Assembly: GCA_050944355.1 (NCBI GenBank)
Contig: JBMNQX010000009.1
Location: 17,831 to 81,830 of the forward strand
Direction: 5' to 3'
From: UBA4285 sp050944355
GTDB taxonomy: Bacteria > Bacillota > Clostridia > Lachnospirales > Lachnospiraceae
DNA: 64,000 nucleotides
Shown here: one piece after another, positions 1 to 7,783 of the stretch
Layout of the letters: every line of letters starts with the position of its first letter
Numbering within the stretch: the stretch's first letter is position 1
Made by a program: the position numbers and the translations under genes
Notes under the pieces: generated by a model
The model's input: only the letters and a program-made list of their open reading frames with translations
Told to the model about the DNA's origin: nothing
Database searches by the model: none

Positions 1-396
1 CTCGTGTTCGGTGCCACGCCGTTCTTCACCAGACAGGTCGAGTCGGTGCTCGCCGGCGTCGATCCGGGCAAGATTGAGGCGGCGAGATCGATGGGCTGCT
101 CTGTCCCGGACATTATCTTCCGTGTATATCTGGCGGAAGCGGTTCCGGATCTGTGGAGAGCGGTGACGATCACGGCCATCAGCATCGTGGGACTGACCAC
201 GATGGCCGGCGCGGTCGGTGCCGGCGGTATCGGCAGCTTTGCCATCAACTACGGACAGAACCTGCATCATCAGGATGTCGTCAATGTGTGCGTTGTGATT
301 CTTCTCGTTTTCGTCACGATTCTCCAGACCGTCGGAAATCTGCTGGCGAAGAAGACGACGAATCGGAAGATATTCGCAAAGAAAGTTACAATCTGA
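1..396 (+). CDS. metI: Methionine ABC transporter permease MetI (3' part only)
   Basis: This is the C-terminal 131 codons of an inner-membrane permease; the start lies left of the window and the frame is open from base 1. The ABC-permease EAA loop is visible (GKIEAARSMGCSVPDIIFRV), followed by two hydrophobic segments and the glycine-rich stretch AGAVGAGGIGSFAINYG typical of MetI. In this family MetI forms the membrane channel of the MetNIQ importer for methionine. The next gene is the lipoprotein component, which supports the assignment. metN would be expected upstream, outside the window. The assignment as a methionine-type permease is firm; exact substrate is inferred. Confidence 0.9.
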   Translation, partial: LVFGATPFFTRQVESVLAGVDPGKIEAARSMGCSVPDIIFRVYLAEAVPDLWRAVTITAISIVGLTTMAGAVGAGGIGSFAINYGQNLHHQDVVNVCVVILLVFVTILQTVGNLLAKKTTNRKIFAKKVTI

Positions 397-462
397 TCGT
401 TTCGGTCAGAGGGAACCGGGCAGCTTTTACAGATGTGCCCGCGAAGAAAGGGAGGAATAAGC

Positions 463-1416
463 ATGAGAAAATTTACAAGATTTGTATGTGCGGCATCGGC
501 AGCCGTTCTTTTCGCAGGCGCTCTGGCAGGGTGCGGCAGCGCGTCGACAGATTCCAGTGATTCGGGCAGCTCGGGCTCGAGCGGCGAGGCCCTCAAGATC
601 GGCATCCCGGATGATGCCACAAACGGAGGCCGTGCCATCAAGCTCCTCGAGGCTGCCGGGCTGATCGAAGTGGATCCGGACGCCGGCTATACACCGGAGA
701 CGAAGGACATCACAAACTACATCTACAACATCGAAGTCGTGCCGGCGCAGGCAAACACCCTTCCGTCCACGCTTGACGACTACGGCGCCTGCGTCATCAA
801 CGGAACCTACGCGATTCCGCAGGGACTCATCCCCAGCAAGGACGCTCTGATCGTCGAGAGTCAGGACACCGGCAGCTCCGACAACCCGTATGTCAATATC
901 ATCGCGGCCCGCAGCGAGGACAAGGACAATGAGACATACAAGAAGATCGTCGAGGCATTCCAGACCCAGTACGTCGGAAACTACATCGTCGCAAAGTACA
1001 GCGAGGCGTTCATTCCGGCGTTCTCCGCTTATGATTCCTCAAAGCAGGAAGACAACACGGCGGAAGTCGACGCCTATGAGTCCGACGAGACAGGCAAGAC
1101 CGTCGTAAAGGTCGGCGTCTGCGGGTCATCGAACGACCACTGGAAAGCCGTCCAGAAGGTGCTTGACGAGGAAAATGCAAACATCTATATTGAACTTGTT
1201 GAGTTCGATGCGTACAATCTTCCGAACGAAGCGCTGAACGCAGGCGAAATCGACCTGAATGCTTTCCAGCACAAAGCATATCTGGAAAATGAAGTTTCGA
1301 CTCAGAACTATGCGATCGAGTCCATCGGCGACACGCTGATGGCACCGCTGTCCCTGTATTCTCACAAGGCTTCCAGCCTGGATGATCTGAAAGCTCTGGC
1401 CGGAAAGAAAGAGTGA
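463..1416 (+). CDS. metQ: MetQ/NlpA-type substrate-binding lipoprotein, halves circularly permuted
   Basis: 317 residues. The start at 463 is preceded by GGGAGGA and gives a signal peptide with lipobox LAGC (21-24), then a Ser/Gly linker. The order of the mature part is unusual. Residues 44 to about 190 (IGIPDDATNGGRA, SLDDYGACVINGTYA, PYVNIIAAR) correspond to the C-terminal half of ordinary MetQ. Residues 214-317 (VVKVGVCGSS, PNEALNAGEIDLNAFQHK, SLDDLKAL) correspond to the N-terminal half. The join is an acidic linker of about 25 residues resembling a former N-terminal spacer, and the chain ends where ordinary MetQ crosses from lobe 1 to lobe 2. So this looks like a circular permutant cut at the hinge, still with all parts of both lobes. 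It follows metI directly and presumably delivers methionine or a derivative to it. Confidence 0.88.
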   Translation: MRKFTRFVCAASAAVLFAGALAGCGSASTDSSDSGSSGSSGEALKIGIPDDATNGGRAIKLLEAAGLIEVDPDAGYTPETKDITNYIYNIEVVPAQANTLPSTLDDYGACVINGTYAIPQGLIPSKDALIVESQDTGSSDNPYVNIIAARSEDKDNETYKKIVEAFQTQYVGNYIVAKYSEAFIPAFSAYDSSKQEDNTAEVDAYESDETGKTVVKVGVCGSSNDHWKAVQKVLDEENANIYIELVEFDAYNLPNEALNAGEIDLNAFQHKAYLENEVSTQNYAIESIGDTLMAPLSLYSHKASSLDDLKALAGKKE

Positions 1417-1424
1417 GAAGTACA

Positions 1425-2621
1425 ATGAGTGAGACAGATTCCGTAATTAAATCCCAGGCTGAGGCCGACCGCGACTACGCGGTCGGCCTGCGTGAGTATT
1501 TCCACATGCATCCGGAACTTTCCGCAAAAGAGTTCCACACGCAGGAAAAAATCGAAGAGGAACTCCACAAAGTCGGCCTCAAGACAAAGCGCATCGCCAA
1601 GACGGGCGTCATGACAGAAATCAAAGGTGAGAAGCCCGGCGGCAGGACGATCGTTCTGCGCGCGGACATCGATGCGCTGCCGGTACAGGAACAGCACGAG
1701 TGCGCCTATAAGTCGCAGAACCCGGGCGTCATGCATGCCTGCGGCCACGACATGCACTGCTCGTCCCTGATCGAGGCCTGCCGTCTGCTCGCAAAGAACC
1801 GCAGCCTGTTCGGCGGAACCGTGCGCGTCACGTTCCAGCCGGGCGAGGAAATCGGCTACGGCGCTCACCTGATCGTGAACGAAGGCGATCTGAAGGGGTG
1901 CGGCCGCAGCTTCGGCCTGCATGCGGCCTCGGATGTTCCGGTCGGAAAAGTCGCGGCTGTCCCGGGACCGAACAACGCGTCTGTCGACTGGTTCAACATT
2001 CATGTGACGGGCAAGGGCGTTCACGTATCCACCCCGCAGCTCGGCGTCGACGCGGCCTATATCGCCGCTCAGATCGTCGTGGCCGCTCAGGCACTGGTAA
2101 CGCGCCGCACCGACCCCATGGAAAATGTTCTGCTCGGCATCGGAAAAATTACAGCCGGAAATGCCTATAACGTCGTGGCGGAAAAGGCCGACATCGAGGG
2201 AACTATCCGCGTATTCAGCCAGGAAACAAGAAAGAAGATCCGTGAGGAACTTGCAGACCTTTCTGAGAAAATCGCGGCCATCTACGGCGGAACGGCTGAG
2301 GTGGCATACGAGGACAACACGTCTCCGCTGATCAATGATCCGGAGTCCACGAAGGAAGTGCAGACGACACTCAGCCATCTGATCGGGAAAGAGAACGTCG
2401 TCACAGACCGCAGACCGTCGCTTGGCGGCGACGACTTCGCCGAGTTCAATCTGCGCGTCCCGGGCTGCTACGCTTATGTCGGCACGCGCAACGAAAAGAA
2501 GCCGAACACCACCTGCGCGCACCACGACTCTCACTTCGATATCGACGAGGACGCCGTCGTGATCGCCGCGGAAGTTTACGCCGCGTATGCGATCGATTAT
2601 CTGAACGGAACATTTGACTGA
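1425..2621 (+). CDS. M20 family metallo-amidohydrolase (N-acyl amino acid hydrolase type)
   Basis: 398 residues using ATG at 1425, nine bases after metQ. The M20D features are present: HMHPELS near the N-terminus, RADIDALPV, MHACGHDMHCS with metal ligands, PGEEIGYGA with the catalytic glutamate, and a dimerisation-type central part. Family members (hippurate hydrolase, aminoacylase-like enzymes) cut N-acyl amino acids in the cytoplasm using two metal ions. The tight spacing behind a methionine importer suggests that the imported substrate could be an N-acylated or otherwise blocked amino acid that this enzyme frees; that is inference. An alternative GTG start at 1413 overlaps metQ. Confidence 0.9.
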   Translation: MSETDSVIKSQAEADRDYAVGLREYFHMHPELSAKEFHTQEKIEEELHKVGLKTKRIAKTGVMTEIKGEKPGGRTIVLRADIDALPVQEQHECAYKSQNPGVMHACGHDMHCSSLIEACRLLAKNRSLFGGTVRVTFQPGEEIGYGAHLIVNEGDLKGCGRSFGLHAASDVPVGKVAAVPGPNNASVDWFNIHVTGKGVHVSTPQLGVDAAYIAAQIVVAAQALVTRRTDPMENVLLGIGKITAGNAYNVVAEKADIEGTIRVFSQETRKKIREELADLSEKIAAIYGGTAEVAYEDNTSPLINDPESTKEVQTTLSHLIGKENVVTDRRPSLGGDDFAEFNLRVPGCYAYVGTRNEKKPNTTCAHHDSHFDIDEDAVVIAAEVYAAYAIDYLNGTFD

Positions 2622-2647
2622 CAGTTACAAACTGTAAAGAATACAGG

Positions 2648-2682
2648 GCTGCTGAGCTTAAGACGCTTCAGCGGCCTTTTTC
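2648..2682 (+). terminator. Rho-independent terminator after the met/M20 genes
   Basis: GCTGCTGAG pairs with CTTCAGCGGC (one G-T pair) around a short loop and is followed by CTTTTTC. It lies 27 bases after the amidohydrolase stop. Confidence 0.75.
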
Positions 2683-2801
2683 GCGGTATGAGCCGCGGCC
2701 GGCAATACAGCATCCGAGGACAAATCATGGAATATGTATAATGACAACATGTCTTTGGGTGTGATAAAGTACAGGATGATTAAGCTAAATGGAGGGATAC
2801 T

Positions 2802-4277
2802 ATGCCATCACTTGCAGAAGTCAAGCACGCCGCGGAGCGCCAGGCGGTCGGCGCCATGATCGACGGGCTGATCAAGAATCTTAAAAATTCTGAAGACAGA
2901 ACCAAGACATATTTGAATATGGTCGGTCTTGCCCAGAAGTTTTTCGGCAAGGCGTTTACACCGGAGAAGGTCGAGAAAGTCAAGAAGGACGTCCAGGATC
3001 CGAACAACCGCTGGATGAAGTTCATCAACAAGACGATCGACGAGATCAACCCGAATTTCGCCAAGATGACACTTCTGAACCTCGGCTACGAGGCGTTCCT
3101 GCGCGGCACCAAGATGATCCGCGAGAACCGCGAGAAGTACAACTGCAACATTCCGTGGCTGATTCTCTTTGACCCGACTTCCGCCTGCAACATGCACTGC
3201 GTGGGCTGCTGGTCCGGCACATACGGCCACAAGAACAACCTGTCCTTTGAGGACATGGACAAGATTGTCACCGAGGGCAAGAAGCTCGGCGTTTACCTGT
3301 ATCTGATGACAGGCGGCGAGCCGATGGTGCGCAAGAAGGATATCCTTCGTCTGATTGAGAAGCATCACGACTGCTATTTCGCGGCGTTCTCCAATTCGAC
3401 GCTGATCGACGAAGATCTCTGCAAGGAGCTGGTACGCCTCGGCAACATGACATTCCTGCTCTCGATCGAGGGCTCTCCGGACACCAACGACGCGCGCCGC
3501 GGCGAAGGCCATTACGCTGCCGTCATGAAGGCTATGGATCTTCTGAAGAAGTACGGCATCCTGTTCGGCACATCCGTGTGCTACACAAGCCAGAACGTCG
3601 AGGCCGTCACGAGCGACGATTTCTTCCATCTGCTCGAGGAGAAGGGCGCGAAGTTCGGTTTCTACTTCCACTATATGCCGGTCGGCCAGAACGCCGTGCC
3701 GTCTCTGATGCCGACACCGGAGCAGAGAAAGTACATGATCGACCGCATCCGCTACATCAGAAGCAACAAGAGCAACATCCAGTTCTATCCGATGGACTTC
3801 CAGAACGACGGCGAGTACGTCGGCGGATGCATTGCCGGAGGAAGAAACTACTTCCATATCAATTCGAGCGGCGACGCTGAACCGTGCGTGTTCATTCACT
3901 TCTCGAACGCGAACATCCACGACAAGAGTGTGCTGGAAATTCTCCAGAGCCCGCTGTTCATGGAGTATCACGAGGGTCAGCCGTTCAACCGCAATCACCT
4001 CCGTCCGTGCCCGATGCTTGAGAATCCGCAGCTCCTGCGCAAGATGGTCAAGGAGACCGGAGCCCATCAGACAAACGAAGAGGCGCCGGAGTCTGTCGAT
4101 GAACTCTGCGCAAAGTGCGACGATTACGCGGCAAAGTGGAAGCCGATGGCCGATCAGATCTGGGCCAGCGAGACGCACAAGAAGCCGACGTACGAGAACT
4201 ACACAAAGCTTCACCGCGAGCATCCGGAACTGGCAGCATTCGAAAAACCGGGAGATGTGGCAAAAACTGAAAATTAA
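2802..4277 (+). CDS. Radical SAM protein with C-terminal cysteine-rich (SPASM-like) region
   Basis: 491 residues, ATG at 2802 after a good GGAGGG site. The radical SAM cluster motif CNMHCVGC lies at C129, C133 and C136 and is followed by the SAM-binding TGGEP. About 115 residues precede the core, more than in minimal members. The C-terminal third carries further cysteines (GGCIAGG, AEPCVFIHFSN, RPCPMLENP, ELCAKCDDY) as in SPASM or twitch extensions that bind extra Fe-S clusters. Such proteins modify peptides, lipids or cofactors. No precursor peptide gene or partner enzyme is adjacent, since strong terminators flank it, so it is probably a stand-alone transcription unit. Substrate unknown. 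Confidence 0.85.
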   Translation: MPSLAEVKHAAERQAVGAMIDGLIKNLKNSEDRTKTYLNMVGLAQKFFGKAFTPEKVEKVKKDVQDPNNRWMKFINKTIDEINPNFAKMTLLNLGYEAFLRGTKMIRENREKYNCNIPWLILFDPTSACNMHCVGCWSGTYGHKNNLSFEDMDKIVTEGKKLGVYLYLMTGGEPMVRKKDILRLIEKHHDCYFAAFSNSTLIDEDLCKELVRLGNMTFLLSIEGSPDTNDARRGEGHYAAVMKAMDLLKKYGILFGTSVCYTSQNVEAVTSDDFFHLLEEKGAKFGFYFHYMPVGQNAVPSLMPTPEQRKYMIDRIRYIRSNKSNIQFYPMDFQNDGEYVGGCIAGGRNYFHINSSGDAEPCVFIHFSNANIHDKSVLEILQSPLFMEYHEGQPFNRNHLRPCPMLENPQLLRKMVKETGAHQTNEEAPESVDELCAKCDDYAAKWKPMADQIWASETHKKPTYENYTKLHREHPELAAFEKPGDVAKTEN

Positions 4278-4283
4278 AGGCAA

Positions 4284-4317
4284 CCCGGACATTTGAAAAA
4301 ATGTCCGGGCTTTTTTT
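4284..4317 (+). terminator. Rho-independent terminator of the radical SAM gene
   Basis: A perfect 11-bp stem CCCGGACATTT / AAATGTCCGGG with a GAAA loop, followed by C and seven T. It sits seven bases past the stop codon. Confidence 0.95.
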
Positions 4318-4322
4318 GACGA

Positions 4323-4358
4323 AAAAAAGCTCCCGGCCGGATAAAATCCGGCAGAGAG
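4323..4358 (-). terminator. Rho-independent terminator of the FakA-like gene (minus strand)
   Basis: Read on the minus strand, GCTCTCTGCCGGAT pairs with ATCCGGCCGGGAGC (imperfect in the middle) and is followed by TTTTTTTC. It faces the terminator of the convergent radical SAM gene. Confidence 0.85.
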
Positions 4359-4387
4359 CACCAGCAATACAGATTTGGCAGAGAAGT

Positions 4388-4651
4388 TTAACCGTGAAGA
4401 CCTTTCGACTGTCTGATCATGTCTTCTATGACAATGTCGTAGATTTCACCGAGGCTGCGGCAGTACTCGAGCACTTTCCAGGGCTCGTCCGTGTGAAAAT
4501 GGATCTTGATCGGATCCCCGTCGCCGCCGACCGCCAGAAGACAGTCGCCCTTGAAGTTCGCCGTAAAGTAGTCGCGGACTTCATCCTCGTCCAGGTCATC
4601 GCCGTCAATCAGAAGCTGTGTATCATAGCGATATCCAGTGTATTCTTCCAT
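4388..4651 (-). CDS. Small protein resembling the middle domain of FakA/YloV
   Basis: 87 residues; start chosen at 4651 because GAAAGGA precedes it at normal spacing. The core (DYFTANFKGDCLLAVGGDGD, then IKIHFHTDEPWKVLEYCRSL, then IENM-like IEDM) matches the region of fatty acid kinase subunit FakA that reads 'GDSLVVVGD..VKVHVHT..P..VLEYA...GE...I.IENM'. In FakA this part lies between the DhaL-type kinase domain and the C-terminal DegV-binding region. Here it stands alone, with no kinase domain and no DegV gene nearby. It is a single-gene unit with its own promoter and terminator. Such stand-alone copies are sometimes annotated as 'kinase to dihydroxyacetone kinase'; by itself it cannot be a kinase. 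Function unknown. Confidence 0.65.
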   Translation of the reverse strand: MEEYTGYRYDTQLLIDGDDLDEDEVRDYFTANFKGDCLLAVGGDGDPIKIHFHTDEPWKVLEYCRSLGEIYDIVIEDMIRQSKGLHG

Positions 4652-4685
4652 TGATTTTCCTTTCTGTATATGGATTTCTTTCTGC

Positions 4686-4694
4686 ATTATAGCA
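4686..4694 (-). promoter_or_regulatory. Extended -10 promoter for the FakA-like gene
   Basis: On the minus strand TGC-TATAAT lies 35 bases upstream of the chosen start; no convincing -35 is seen, as is common for extended -10 promoters. Confidence 0.5.
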
Positions 4695-4752
4695 TAACCT
4701 TTCAACTCATGATAGTTTTATGGGACTAACAAGTCGAATTTTATAACTCGTA

Positions 4753-4761
4753 TGGTATAAT
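4753..4761 (+). promoter_or_regulatory. Extended -10 promoter for the SseB-like gene
   Basis: TGG-TATAAT lies 32 bases upstream of the GTG start at 4793, divergent from the promoter of the FakA-like gene. Confidence 0.5.
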
Positions 4762-4792
4762 ATTTGAAGCTGATTATTTGGAGGTTTTTCAA

Positions 4793-6619
4793 GTGGGTTT
4801 ATTTGACCATTTTCGCAGGAAGAAAACGTCTGAGGCTGCCGAGGCTGAGGCGGGAGCCGAAGTAAAACCGCAGGAAGAACGGGATGATATAGAGTCTGAA
4901 AAGCCGGAAGCGCCGCAGGAAGAGAAAGCAGCACAGGCAGAAGAAGAGGTGCCGGTGCCGGAGCCGCAGCCGGAAAAAGCCGCCGAAGAGCAGGCCGGAC
5001 CGGCAGAGCAGCGGACAGCATCCGAAGACGCACCGGGCAGAGAGCCCGGGACAGAACCGGTCCCGGAAGAGACAGCTGAGACTTCCGGGACATCCGAGCT
5101 GAATGCCGGCGATGTTCTTGACGTGGAGGAAAAGGCGGAGCCGGAAAAGCCGGAAGCGCCTGAGAGCGGGAAAAAGTCTGACGCAGGCAGTGAGGGCACC
5201 AAGACGGGGAAGGCAAAGACGCAGAGACTCGGCGTCACAGCCATTTTCCGGATCGACGCCGCATTTGCCATGGATCACGACGGGACTCCGTCCACACTGG
5301 TGTCCGGCATCCTGGAAAAGGGCACGATTTCGCTCGGCGACAGTCTGGTGCTGACGGACGCGCAGAATCGCGTGCGGGCGACATTTCCGGTGAACGGACT
5401 CGAGAGGCTCGGCCGCGACCCGCTGCCGAAGATTACGTACGAAGAGGGCACGGGAAATCAGAACGCATACGCGATTTATGTGGACAATACGGACCCGTCT
5501 GTTTTTGAGAAGGGCTTCAAGTGCTACCGGATCGAGCAGAACCGGGGCCGCAACAATCCGGACCGGGTGAGCGAAAAGAGGGCGGCACAGCTGGCCGGCA
5601 TACTCAGGACGGGAATTCTGGAAGAGGAGACGCTTCGGAAGCTTTCGATTCAGGAGCTGTGCTTCATGATCCGCATGATCCGCCAGATTCACGAGCAGAA
5701 CGAGGTCAATGATTTCGAGAACAAGGAATCGACGCTTGAGAAAGAACTCTGCCGCAAGGTGTATGAGGCGGACGTGCTGTATGTGACGATTGACCGCACG
5801 ACGAACATGCCGTTCCTGGATCAGGGCGCGGTGGACATTTATTCGAAGGAATCATTTGCGCGGGACGCGGTGGATTTCTACCGCAGACAGTTCCGTCAGC
5901 TTGCGATCCTGAAATACGAAAAGCATGAGTCGCCGTTCCCGGACAAAATGAGTCTGTTCCGGTATCTGTACTACACCGGTGTAAACCTGGTGACGATTGA
6001 CAACGGCCAGTTCAAGGTGACGGTCGACCGCGATGAGATCGAGAAGGATCCGGGGCTCAATGAGCTCAACCGCCTTCCGTTCAAGGTGACGAATCCGTCT
6101 CTCAGGTTTGCGCTCAACTCGCTTCTTTCGGAGGCGCGCTGGCCTGTCAAGTACAAGCAGCATAAGCAGAACGTCAAGACGCGCGAAGTCCGTATGCTCG
6201 ATCAGCTGGACAAGGCGATCCTGCTGCTGCCGGTGAAGGCCGAAGGACACCGGCTGAGCGGTCTGGTCACATACCGATCCCTGCCGAAGAACGCCAAGAT
6301 TCAGATTCCGCATATCACGGACAAGAAACAGCAGCATTTTCTGCCGTTCTTCACGGACCCGTTTGAGTTCCAGAGGCTGTATTCGACAAAGGAATGGGCG
6401 GCGCTGCCGTGCGACATCAAGCACGCGCTGATCATGGACCCGAGAATCGGCATCATCATCAATCCGGTCGCTGAGAATTTCGTTCTCACTGTCGAGGGCA
6501 AGAAAGCGCTGATTGCGGCTTTCGCGCAGAGAGAGAAACAGCTGAAGGAAGAGGAACAGGCCGAAAAAGAACCCCGGGACGAAGAGAAACCGGATATCGG
6601 TCCGGGCTCAGACAACTGA
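4793..6619 (+). CDS. Multidomain protein: acidic linker, EF-Tu domain II-like barrel, SseB-like module
   Basis: 608 residues from GTG 4793, chosen because GGAGG ends eight bases before it; the in-frame TTG at 4778 would overlap that ribosome site. Residues 1-10 (VGLFDHFRRK) are followed by about 130 low-complexity residues rich in Glu, Ala and Pro. Around 144-250 is a beta-barrel segment like translation-factor domain II (VTAIFRIDAAF, VSGILEKGTISLGDSLVL). The middle includes a weakly SseB-like region (VLYVTIDRTTNMPFLDQG). Around 480-585 is a clearer SseB N-terminal-type module (IPHITDKKQQHFLPFFTD, then IGIIINPVAENFVLT). No enzyme motif is seen. SseB-like domains occur widely in bacterial proteins of unknown role. 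A cytoplasmic scaffold or adaptor is plausible but unproven. Confidence 0.7.
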   Translation: MGLFDHFRRKKTSEAAEAEAGAEVKPQEERDDIESEKPEAPQEEKAAQAEEEVPVPEPQPEKAAEEQAGPAEQRTASEDAPGREPGTEPVPEETAETSGTSELNAGDVLDVEEKAEPEKPEAPESGKKSDAGSEGTKTGKAKTQRLGVTAIFRIDAAFAMDHDGTPSTLVSGILEKGTISLGDSLVLTDAQNRVRATFPVNGLERLGRDPLPKITYEEGTGNQNAYAIYVDNTDPSVFEKGFKCYRIEQNRGRNNPDRVSEKRAAQLAGILRTGILEEETLRKLSIQELCFMIRMIRQIHEQNEVNDFENKESTLEKELCRKVYEADVLYVTIDRTTNMPFLDQGAVDIYSKESFARDAVDFYRRQFRQLAILKYEKHESPFPDKMSLFRYLYYTGVNLVTIDNGQFKVTVDRDEIEKDPGLNELNRLPFKVTNPSLRFALNSLLSEARWPVKYKQHKQNVKTREVRMLDQLDKAILLLPVKAEGHRLSGLVTYRSLPKNAKIQIPHITDKKQQHFLPFFTDPFEFQRLYSTKEWAALPCDIKHALIMDPRIGIIINPVAENFVLTVEGKKALIAAFAQREKQLKEEEQAEKEPRDEEKPDIGPGSDN

Positions 6620-6670
6620 GGAAGTACATCGGCAGACAGAAAAGATAAGCGCCGTCCGGCGCATACGAAA

Positions 6671-6717
6671 AACCATCCCCATTCGTCGGATTTCCGGCGG
6701 AGAGGATGGTTTTTTTG
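6671..6717. terminator. Bidirectional terminator between convergent genes
   Basis: AACCATCC at 6671-6678 pairs with GGATGGTT near 6705-6712, with A and T runs on the outer sides, so it can stop transcription from either strand. Confidence 0.85.
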
Positions 6718-6779
6718 ACGCTTGAATTTATCACGGCCATTCACATGGCAAATGCCGCGGCTGCATCGTGAAAGCGAAT

Positions 6780-7685
6780 TCAGCCTTTCAGAATAAATCC
6801 GAGGATGTCCTCATAGACTTCCAGGTGCCCTTTTTCGTTGTGAATTTCGTGGCGCATATGCGGATAGAGTTTGAGCGTCACGTTCTGTACGCCGAGACTG
6901 CGGTAAGTGTCGGCGAGCCATTTCGGGCCTTTGCCGTTCTGTCCGACGGGGTCTTCCTGACCGGCTATGATGAGAACCGGACGGTCCCTGGCGATTTTCT
7001 TCATCTCGCTCTTGTCCCAGAGTCTGCTCATGCCCTTCAGAAACTCGAGCCAGAAACCGCCGGTGTCCTCGTGCCCGCAGTAAGGGTCGGCGATGTAGCG
7101 GTTTACGTTGTCTTCGTCATACGAGAGCCAGTCGAGATCCGTGCGGGCATTTTTCACGGCCTTCGAATAGCCGCCGAGTCCCAGATTTGAGAGTTTCGGG
7201 TTCGGGAGATCGCGGTTGCTCTCTTTTACCTGACGCTTTGCGATCCAGTATCCCATCTTCATGAGAGCGCCCTGGCCGCCGTTGGTCCCGCAGAGAATGT
7301 AGCGGTCAGCGCTGCCCGGAAACCGCTGCATCAGACGCTGCGTGAGAAATGATCCCATCGAGTGGCCCATCTGTATAAGCGGTATTCCGGGCTTTCTGGC
7401 CATTTCGTTCATGAGATGGATTCCCTCTACATTTTTTTCAAAGCCGTCTTTCGGCCAGATTTCCTGCTTCTCGACGGACTCCGCGTTCAGTCCCTGTCCC
7501 AGGGCGTCCAGAACCCAGACGGAAATATTTTTCTGATTCAGCCACTCCGCCAGTGGTTCATAGCGCTTCGCGTATTCATTCATGCCGGTGATCAGGCAGA
7601 AGCAGGCACAGGGATCACCCGCCTGCCATGTCCACCCTTTCATCGGCGTTCCATCTGAAAGCTTAACTTCAAATTGTTCTGCCAT
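6780..7685 (-). CDS. Alpha/beta hydrolase, lysophospholipase/monoacylglycerol lipase type
   Basis: 301 residues, ATG at 7685. The nucleophile elbow GHSMG has serine at residue 109. The strand before it (PLIQM), a lid region, the later IIAGQEDPVG with the likely acid, and YPHMRHEIHNE with the likely catalytic histidine complete a triad in the normal order. No signal peptide, so probably cytoplasmic. It lies downstream of the GH115 gene on the same strand with a gap of about 100 bases and may be cotranscribed; an ester-cleaving role alongside hemicellulose side-chain removal is possible but speculative. Substrate cannot be read from sequence. Confidence 0.85.
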   Translation of the reverse strand: MAEQFEVKLSDGTPMKGWTWQAGDPCACFCLITGMNEYAKRYEPLAEWLNQKNISVWVLDALGQGLNAESVEKQEIWPKDGFEKNVEGIHLMNEMARKPGIPLIQMGHSMGSFLTQRLMQRFPGSADRYILCGTNGGQGALMKMGYWIAKRQVKESNRDLPNPKLSNLGLGGYSKAVKNARTDLDWLSYDEDNVNRYIADPYCGHEDTGGFWLEFLKGMSRLWDKSEMKKIARDRPVLIIAGQEDPVGQNGKGPKWLADTYRSLGVQNVTLKLYPHMRHEIHNEKGHLEVYEDILGFILKG

Positions 7686-7783
7686 TGTCGTTTTTCCCTT
7701 TCACCTGCCGGCTTTTCTTCCCGGAACACCTGTCCGGGGCTTTCCGGGAAAGAAAGTTGCGCCGGCGAATTTCGGGCGGGCTC

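Noticed and set aside
4778..4792. TTG at 4778 as the start of the SseB-like protein
   Set aside because: It overlaps the GGAGG ribosome site that serves the GTG at 4793, so the later start is preferred.
7720..7760. Terminator between the GH115-like and hydrolase genes
   Set aside because: TTCCCGGAA and TTCCGGGAAAG can pair, but no T run follows on either strand, so it is not a convincing terminator.
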